A stretch of DNA of 64,000 bases. Origin: Mytilus galloprovincialis. Lineage: Eukaryota > Mollusca > Bivalvia > Mytilida > Mytilidae. This document shows, one piece after another, positions 56,556-64,000 of the stretch; the stretch's first letter is position 1; the number at the start of each line of letters is the position of its first letter. The stretch covers positions 16,828,863 through 16,892,862 of the forward strand of contig NC_134849.1 in the NCBI RefSeq assembly GCF_965363235.1, given 5' to 3'. A program made the translations under genes and the position numbers. Below the pieces are notes generated by a model. It did no database searches, was not told the DNA's origin, and saw nothing but the letters and a program-made list of their open reading frames with translations.

Positions 56556-57654
56556 GTAGGACCTTAATCGAAAAAAGAATTCCCTGATAATGGATTTTAA
56601 TTTCTTTAAATTTGGGACGCTGAGATTCCATGTCACTGTCAGGCCTCTACAATAACTTTTTTTTCAACTTGTCCTGTAGGACAATTACATACTAAAATTA
56701 ACTTGTCCAAAAAATTCTTATTAAAAATAACCTTTTTACATTTTTAGTTGATTAAAGGAGCAAAACGAATTTAAACAATATAACAGAATTTGATGTATTT
56801 TTTTTTAAATACTTTTTAGAAGTACAAAGTCTGCAAAACTAGTCATATCACAGGAATTAGGTTCTAGTTTCCATCAATGCTAGTCTCATCAGACTCTAAT
56901 CATGAGGCACTATCTGATAGGCCTGTACACTCATTGGATTTGTATTCTGTTTGTGTTTTTTTTAAGTTAAAAAAAGTTTATTCAAATTCAATCAATAAAA
57001 AGAAGAAGATAAGCAGGGATGATTCTACGTGTTTTCAAATAGGTCCCTTGAACATCAAATTGGGAATTTTTTATTCTAATTGGGAATTTTTTAAGCATAA
57101 AATCTTAGACGAAATAACATTATTTTCCTGTAAAAACGGAAAATGTATATTATTTTAAGTTTAACCTGTACACTGATGTTCATGTAAGTTGTAATATTTT
57201 GAATAATTCTGGATGGGCTACTGTTATTACATGAATATCATTGAACATGATGCACTAGTCTATCATCTTAGCTATAGTTACCTAGGCCTATTACAAAAAC
57301 ATATATTTCAGCTAACATAAACCACTGAAAAAAGCGTTCATCGGGTATTTTTTCAACAGCAGGTCATCTCTATAAATTTACCTTGATTCAAATGGATTTC
57401 AAATTGAACTGGTCAATTGTCGAATTCAGAAAAGCAATTACAAAAGTTCATATACTTAATTGATAAGATATTTAAAGCATTGAACCAGTGTTCTTTAAAA
57501 TTATTTGGATCATCTTCAAAACTTTTGAAATAGTTCCATATGATGACATCGTATTTCATGAATGGTCTATCATGAACATTATTTTCAAAAAACGCCCAAA
57601 CTTTTGTCTTTTGAGAAAATAATTTCTTTTACAAAACAAGTTTTCATCATATTA

Positions 57655-57815
57655 TATAACAGGCTCTGCTGGGCGATCTGCTTTTAAGAGATCGGCGCCC
57701 ATTAAACTTTATCCATCAATGTTATATCAAAATTTGAATTTTGCTCTCTGCCGAGGTCTGCTTTGACACCTATTTTTATCAACCTGCTTGGAGATCTGCT
57801 TTTACAAGATCGAAT
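57655..57815. repeat. GATCTGCTTTTA repeat inside the 56640 element
   Basis: GCTGGGCGATCTGCTTTTAAG, GCCGAGGTCTGCTTTGACAC and GCTTGGAGATCTGCTTTTAC form three loosely spaced versions of one motif. Confidence 0.5.
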
Positions 57816-58119
57816 ACTCCAATAACATATTAATCAATTGAATTCGGCTGCTAAAATTGTTTGCCACATGTTGACATAATTAAATCGTTGTTAATAAAAT
57901 GCAATCGTAAACAGCATTCTTATCCAGATTTTAAAACGTTTTGACAACAAACTATGAAAAATTATAGTTGCCTTAATCGGTGACAGAAACTTTTCCGGAA
58001 ATATCAATTTTTATTTTCTTTTCCTGAATTGGGAATTCATTTTCATGTAAATTTTTTGGGGCCGCTGGCCGATTTAAGGGCCGCTCAGCGGCCCTTAACT
58101 ATATAGTGGAATCATCCCT

Positions 58120-58215
58120 GATAAGCCATCATAAGGTCTGATTGCCAATGAGACAACTCTCTGCAAAAGACCAAATGACACAGAAATTAACAACTATAGG
58201 TCACCATACATGTAT
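58120..58215 (-). mobile_element. Short retroelement tail fragment
   Basis: TCTGATTGCCAATGAGACAAC, CAGAAATTAACAACTATAGG and GTCACCATAC are diagnostic words of the tail, in antisense. Confidence 0.7.
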
Positions 58216-59139
58216 TGCAAGTATTGTTTTTTTCTACTTATGATCAAATATGATTTTGTGAATTTTATGGTAAATAATAAAAAATATTTTTGTGAAAAAA
58301 TTACCGGTATGGTATTTATTATAAGGAACAGAATAAGGTAGCAAAATGCAATGCGGTACTGATTTGTCTTGGTCCGGAAATGTCTCTTGTCTTGTCAAAC
58401 TGTCTATCAATCATGTCTACTAAATATATATGTCTCCTACGGTGCCAAGCTGTCTCTTAAACAATTGGAGCTGAATCTTTCAAGGTGACCACTGTCCTGT
58501 AAAGTTACCTCATCTACAAAGCGCATCATTGATTCCGATCAGTAAGACTGGTTTCCGAGAATAGTATACCTTTTACCTGTTAAAAATTACCTGACAAAGA
58601 ACCAGTTAAAAATTATCTATTGCAAGTAAACATGTTGAAGAAAAAGGATTTGCATTTGAATAAACAGAATACAGAAACATGTCAAATTAATATGTGTTTT
58701 CTTGTTTTTTGTTTATAATAAATTACTTTGTTCATCAAGTTGGATTAAATTTATTTTCTGCAGAATAATTGTACTTGTCCTGACGGACAAGCTTGATACA
58801 GCTTTTACTTGTCTGACCTTTTTTCCCTCTGGTACCAGACAATCGGACAAGCGTTATTGTCGAGGCCTGCATGTATTTAAGACCCCAGGATTTCAGGATC
58901 AGGACCTCCCTCCAACCCACCTAAATGTAGCGTTAAAAATTGAAACTTATCTTTAGAGACAAAATGAACAACAGTTTAACATGTGTATGTATTTTTCTGA
59001 AACTGACTGAAAGAGTGGTGACACTGTCAAAATCATGCTGTTATTTTCTATTTAAAAAAAATTGTTATGTCACCCTACAATTAAGAAAGTTATATACATC
59101 ATGTATATAGACTGTAAAGAAGGCATCGCTATTATATTA

Positions 59140-59510
59140 AAACGTATGGGTTTTACTCATTGTTGAAGGCCATACATTAAGCTATAGTTGTTAACTTGTA
59201 TGTCATTTTGACTTCAGTTGAGAGTTGGGAGAGTTGTGTCACTACCAAATTATCTCATTTTTAAATTGTACACTGGAGCCTGAAGTTCAGTGGTTGTCAT
59301 TTGTTGGTTCATGTCTGTATATAATCAGTTATAAATTAGGCTCAATTGAACAATTTTATAGTTTTCATGTCCTGGCCTTTTATATCAGCTCTTTCTCACT
59401 GTTGAGGGATGTGTGGTTGCCTGAGATTGCTTACATTTACTTCATTTAATTTTTGGTGGATAGTTGTACAAATGTATCATTGGCAATTATACTACATATC
59501 CTTATTTCTA
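59140..59510 (+). mobile_element. Diverged retroelement tail
   Basis: TTTTACTCATTGTTGAAGGCC, AGCTATAGTTGTTAAC, CAGTGGTTGTCATTTGTTGG and GATAGTTGTACAAATGTATC occur in the family style, with two tail-like segments in succession. Confidence 0.5.
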
Positions 59511-59514
59511 AATT

Positions 59515-60705
59515 AATGTCAGATCATCACAAGGCACAAAAACAATATTTTTTTTTGTGTGAAAAATTTACATGCTTTAATCATGACTGTGTTAATGTTA
59601 TGAATGTAAGAATTTAAGGATTATTGAATATGTCTTGGTCAATGACATCTCAATTTAACTCATCAACTGGCTTATAGCATGTATAGATTAAAATATATTT
59701 TTGCCAATGACATATCTATAATAAATATGGGTTAATGCTCAATGCATTAAGTTAAATTTCAAAACACTAAACAAGTACAGTCATGACATGAGTACAGTCA
59801 TGACAGTCAGGGGTACTACTTGTAAAAGTACTTTTTATTTACTTGAAGTAAATATTAATATACTTATATAAGTAAATTTGTAAGATACTATACATTATAC
59901 AAGTGTATTTTATTTACTTGTACAAATGTATATACATGTAGGTAAATTATTTTATAGGCTTAGTTATGTCCCTTGGACATTAAGATTTTTTACTTATACG
60001 AGTAAAAAAGTCATACTATCTTCTTTTCTTACTCTAATAGAATTTTTAATTATCTGTCCTTTGCAGCTGTCTTTACTAATCATTTAAGTGTAATTTCACG
60101 GCCAGAGAAAATCTCATTTGTCTGTTATCTTCAGAACACTGCTCCATACCTGCCAACTTTGAAAGGCTATATTTTAACTTTTTTTTCTGTGAAGCCGGGA
60201 AAATAATAATGACCTCTTGAAAGGCTATTTTTTTTTTCTGTGATGCCAGAAAGACGTCATAATTGATCATATTTATTTGGACTACAAAAAAGGCAACTAC
60301 AATGGCACAAGTCAAAGGTTTTCAGAATTTCTTTATCTGTCTGCTGATTCTATAGTATTTATTCATAGGTTAAGACTCATGATCGTCTTCAAAAGACTTT
60401 TTAGTTTAATCTATACATGTTTTATAAAGTTGACCTTATTTTTAGACAAGACTGAAAATAAATTTATGGCAGATCATATCCTCCCCCTTTTTGTAAGGTA
60501 AATCAATGTTTAATGACATAGGGACAATTGCTAGATAATGCATTAATTTTAATGCATAACATTATTTACCATGTCGCAGAATAATACTGACTGCCTTTTG
60601 ACATTTGCACATTCTGCAACAACTTCGAAGTTGCATCTTTTTAGGGGAGACAATTCATACACTTTGGAGAACCTAAAATAGGTATTAGGATTTCGAACAT
60701 TTCAA
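59515..60705. other. AT-rich stretch with a palindromic AAGTA/TACTT cluster
   Basis: 59815-59945 is dense in ACTTGTA, TACTT and AAGTAAAT words facing each other. 60135-60255 contains a ~60-bp imperfect duplication (GAAAGGCTAT..TTTTTTTTTCTGTGA.GCC). No gene seen. Confidence 0.5.
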
Positions 60706-60709
60706 ATAA

Positions 60710-61002
60710 TCGGTTTTGACAGTGGGTATCTAAGCGATATAATGTTTAAATGAAATTTATATGAGATTTTTAACTTTTGTTTTTCTTTTTACACATGAAT
60801 CTGTTTTTTTTTAAATGATATCATTCGGCTGCAAAAATTACAAATGGGTCATGCTGCAGTATGGTTTTTAATAGTCTATTATATGAACTGCGTCGGATAT
60901 AAATCAACCTGATGTAAATAAATATCTATATACAAATTCCCCCAAATCATTGGGTTAATATGTAACCCAAAATATCGCTTAGATACCCATTGTCAAAACC
61001 GA
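60710..61002. mobile_element. 293-bp MITE with ~31-bp inverted ends
   Basis: TCGGTTTTGACAGTGGGTAT then CTAAGCGATAT at the left mirrors ATATCGCTTAG then ATACCCATTGTCAAAACCGA at the right, with only one mismatch that I can see. Confidence 0.8.
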
Positions 61003-61009
61003 CTAATAA

Positions 61010-61845
61010 TTACTGATATAACAGTAGCTGAATAAGTAAACAGCTAAAAATATTTGAGACAAATATAATCATAGTCAAGTTCAAACATTTATCATGCAGT
61101 AAAATTATAAATAACTATTAAGAATTTATAACAAGAAAAAACAAAATAAGATATTAAGCATCCATTTGTTGCAGTTAAATCATATCTAAACATGCAGTTG
61201 AAATCATTTCTTAGATCAGTATGTAAGTGGCAGTCAAATGTTACATGTATGCATACGATTAAAATCTCATATTTTTCAACTGTGTTATATTTAAAAAAAA
61301 ACTGAGACTAATATGTGTTATAGTAGTCTCAGTAAAAAATAAAAGTTTAAATCTCACTAAACATTATAATAACAAAGTCAATCACATAGCTTCAAAAATC
61401 AAAAGGTTTAAATCAATAAACTTTTAAAATAATAGTCAGTTATTTGAATTGCATAGGGTAAACAAAATAGCTTTCCTAATGCTAGCGAAATAACATAATA
61501 TTTCATATTTTGAAAATTATTTTCCTGAGCGCCGACAGCACATTCACTATATTGATGTTGCAGGTAAAATATCCCTGATTTCTATAGAAATAAGCTATTT
61601 TTCAGGTTTGAATTAAGATATTTTAAATAAAGCCGGCAAAATAGCCATTGCCTATTTTTTTTCGACTCCCCAACAGACGGATCCGTTCGTCTATTTCCTT
61701 ATTTCCATATGCATAACCATATTATTCAGTGCCACTTATAGCTGTGCAATGTTCATGAGTTTCTTTATCTCTAATACCAACACAATTAATATTATCAATT
61801 AAGCAGAACACCGTAAAAGGGTTTTCTTCGTTTTCTTTGTGTTGT
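61010..61845. other. AT-rich non-coding stretch
   Basis: Nothing recognised. Confidence 0.4.
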
Positions 61846-61852
61846 TCAATAT

Positions 61853-62014
61853 TCAGGGGCGGATCCAGCCATTTTAAAAAGGAGGTTCCTAACCCAGGAC
61901 AAAAAAGGGGGGGGGGGGTCCAACAACATGTCCCCATTCAAATGCATTGATCGTCCAAAAATCAGGGGGGTTCCAACCCCCGGAACCCCCCAAACCCCCT
62001 GGATCCTCCACTGA
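61853..62014. mobile_element. GGATCCAG-family MITE
   Basis: CAGGGGCGGATCCAGCC ... CCCCCTGGATCCTCCACTG with CCCCATTCAAATGCATTGATC inside. This is the clearest copy of the family in the window. The CAG..CTG ends are hAT-like, but I find no exact 8-bp duplication. Confidence 0.8.
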
Positions 62015-62179
62015 TATTTTTGTCACCCTTTCTAACAGAAATTCTCACAGCTATAGAGACGTATATTGTTAATATCATGTGCTAAATAACCACATTTATT
62101 ATCATGATAAATCAATTGCACGGTACATACATAGGTTTTATATGCTTCATACCCAACTATTCAGCGTTCAGTGGCGTAG

Positions 62180-63350
62180 CAAGGCTATTCTTAAGTGTAC
62201 GCACGAATTTCGGCGAGTGATTTGATGGCCCCCAGCGACCCCAGACCTCTGGGATGGGAAAAAAAACCAAGAGGCTCACACATTATCGTTAAAAAGGTAC
62301 AATTTTTGTCGTTCAAATTCATCGACAGCAACATACATGGTTGGTTGATAACATTCCTTCATAGGACATTATTTCAGCTTCCCAGTTGTAGGCTTTCCAT
62401 TTCTATGTAGCAAAATTCAAGTAAAACCTGCATATGAAGTTTAACCGGTATCTCCAGTTACTACAATATTTCCGACTTGCATTTCGATCCTATCACAGTT
62501 TTTTTTAATTAGGTTGCTACTTACACGGAAGCAATTTAATCAAGAGATCCAAGTGGGGAAATTACAAGCATCTCTTCGAAAAAATTTAAGATCGCTATTT
62601 CGAGTTGGTTGACGGTTTCACAGATTACGACGGAAAGATACAATTTTTGTCGTTCAAATTCATCAACAGCAACATACATGGTCGGTCGAGAACATTCCTT
62701 CATAGGAGATTATTTCGGCTTTCCAGTTGTGGGTTCTCCATTTCCCTGTAGCAAAATTCAAATAAAACCTGCATATGGAGTTTATACCGGCCGGTATCTC
62801 CAGTTACTACAATATTTCCGACTTGCATTTCGATCCTATCACAGTTTCTTTGAATTAGGTTGCTACTTATACAGGAGCTATTTAACCAAGAGATCTAAGT
62901 GGTGAAAATACAAGCATCTCTTCGAAAAATTTTTAGAGCTCTATTTCGAGTTGGTTGACGGTTTCATAGATTACGACGGACATGTTCCATTGTTTTTACC
63001 ACAATTCTTTCCTCTTCCTCGAACTCGACATACCGAATTAGACTCATCACCGTAGGTTTACTTACATGAGTAACACGTGGAACAGGATCTGTTTACCCTT
63101 CTAGAGCACCTGAGATCCAGGATCTGTTTACCCTTCTAGAGCACCTGAGATCCAGGATCTGTTTACCCTTCTAGAGCACCTGAGATCCAGGATCTGTTTA
63201 CCCTTCTAGAGCACCTGAGATCCAGTTTTAGGTGTGATTCGTATTGCATAGTCTGAAGTTTTTGATGTTGTCTTTTTGCACCGCTGTTTGTCTTTTCGTC
63301 AACATTCGTTGTTTGAAATGAGATTGTCAGTTTTCAATGGATGAGTGTGA
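62180..63350 (+). repeat. ~1.2 kb mussel repeat with two internal tandem expansions
   Basis: A ~341-bp block (CAATTTTTGTCGTTCAAATTC ... GGTTTCACAGATTACGACGG) is repeated at 62300 and 62641. Next come CATGTTCCATTGTTTTTACC, GACATACCGAATTAGAC and ACACGTGGAACAGGATCTG, then a 35-bp repeat at 63083-63225 and GTATTGCATAGTCTGAAG... The order matches a repeat common in mussel DNA. The two open frames come from the duplicated block. Confidence 0.7.
63083..63225 (+). repeat. 35-bp tandem repeat, four copies
   Basis: AGGATCTGTTTACCC then TTCTAGAGCACCTGAGATCC is repeated four times with no visible differences, so the expansion looks recent. Confidence 0.95.
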
Positions 63351-63858
63351 CAACTATATAAAAATATATGTCCACCAGAGATCAATATCTTGATTTGATA
63401 AAAAAAACCAACAGATATATTGTTTAACAAGATACATAGTTAGGAAAACAAATTTTTAAGTGCCAAAAGATGAAACTAGAAAAATTGAACTGTTCTCTCA
63501 AAGTTTTGACGATAAAACAAAACCCGTCACCCTTTCATACGTTTTTTTTTTCTTTTTAAATGATCTTCACTGTGTATACACTATTTTCAGTTTACCGAGT
63601 GTACCATCTGAAAAAACAAACTATTTAGTTTTAAATATATCATGATTAATGGAACGTAACCATTGTAGATCCAAGACTTATAGAGTTACTTTAATTATTG
63701 ATTCGCATATGGTTGTGAGTTGCCTTTTGAGGTTTCTTCAACAGTATTACTGTTTTCATTACCTCTTTGTATATATCATTAAATTAGTGGCAAAGATATA
63801 TTTTCTTTCTTCTGATTAATTCCGCCTTTTGATAATACAATGTGTATTTACCAATGTC

Positions 63859-63996
63859 GAGTTCAATATCGTAGGAGCTACGTAGCGGCTACGTAGCTGC
63901 TATCAATATCTATGTAACAACTAGTCTATAGCTACACGTGCAATATTCAAAATCTACGTAGCACTAGTTCTACGTAGCTGCTACGATATTGAACTC
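63859..63996. mobile_element. 138-bp palindromic element
   Basis: GAGTTCAATATCGTAG then GAGCTACGTAG at the left mirrors CTACGTAGCTG then CTACGATATTGAACTC at the right. The interior is also rich in CTACGTAG palindromes. Confidence 0.75.
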
Positions 63997-64000
63997 AACC

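Larger units (their letters stand above)
56640..58869. mobile_element. ~2.2 kb inverted-ended element inserted in a GGGATT repeat
   Basis: CAGGCCTCTACAATAAC at the left mirrors GTTATTGTCGAGGCCTG at the right, with ACTTGTCC / GGACAAG subterminal words on both sides. The outside sequences (AATTTGGGACGCTGAGATTC on the left, GACCCCAGGATTTCAGGA on the right) are adjacent in the uninterrupted repeat at 37080-37120. CATGT occurs at both edges and may be the target duplication. No transposase frame is seen. The CAGG termini would suit a hAT-like element. Confidence 0.6.

Noticed and set aside
1-64000. LTR retrotransposon, endogenous virus, Polinton or CRISPR array
   Set aside because: No gag, protease, integrase, envelope, capsid or polymerase-B motifs, no paired long terminal repeats and no regularly spaced short repeats with unique spacers were seen.

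Overview
The window looks like bivalve mollusc nuclear DNA, most likely a marine mussel (Mytilus-like). It is AT-rich, very gene-poor and packed with short inverted-repeat transposons, tandem-repeat elements and 5'-truncated retroelement tails whose consensus sequences I recognise from mussel genomic DNA. The species is an inference; no species marker is present.

Layout. Positions 30-9586 are one large foldback transposon. It has 8-bp target duplications (CTAATTTT), arms of about 1.9 kb built from head-to-tail ~328-bp modules, and a core holding a decayed LINE and smaller elements. Its left arm is interrupted by a tandem-repeat element, which is itself interrupted by a Helitron-like element. 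Positions 9.6-14.0 kb hold retroelement tails and a ~140-bp tandem array with an opposite-strand relative at 45.5-46.8 kb. Positions 17.2-25.3 kb hold a minus-strand module of four exon-like blocks repeated three times at ~3 kb spacing. The downstream frame of its first copy shows a faint resemblance to the small cristae protein Mic10. Positions 26-42 kb are minisatellites, tandem-repeat elements, a ~0.9 kb tandem duplication and many miniature transposons. Positions 42.96-45.46 kb form a ~2.5 kb element with 6-bp target duplications that has swallowed a retroelement. Positions 49-54 kb carry a cluster of two miniature-transposon families and a three-level nest.

The only confident protein gene is at 55001-55939 (minus): an intact, uninterrupted coding region for SLC25A51, the mitochondrial NAD+ carrier, with a nearby poly(A) signal and a probable intron in the 5' UTR. 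The rest (56.6-64 kb) is another ~2.2 kb element inserted in an older repeat, more miniature elements, and a mussel repeat carrying two separate internal tandem expansions.

No operon logic applies here: this is an intergenic or intronic eukaryotic landscape. I saw no LTR retrotransposon, endogenous virus, Polinton, CRISPR array, rRNA or stand-alone tRNA gene. Most open frames in the window lie inside repeats and are not genes.
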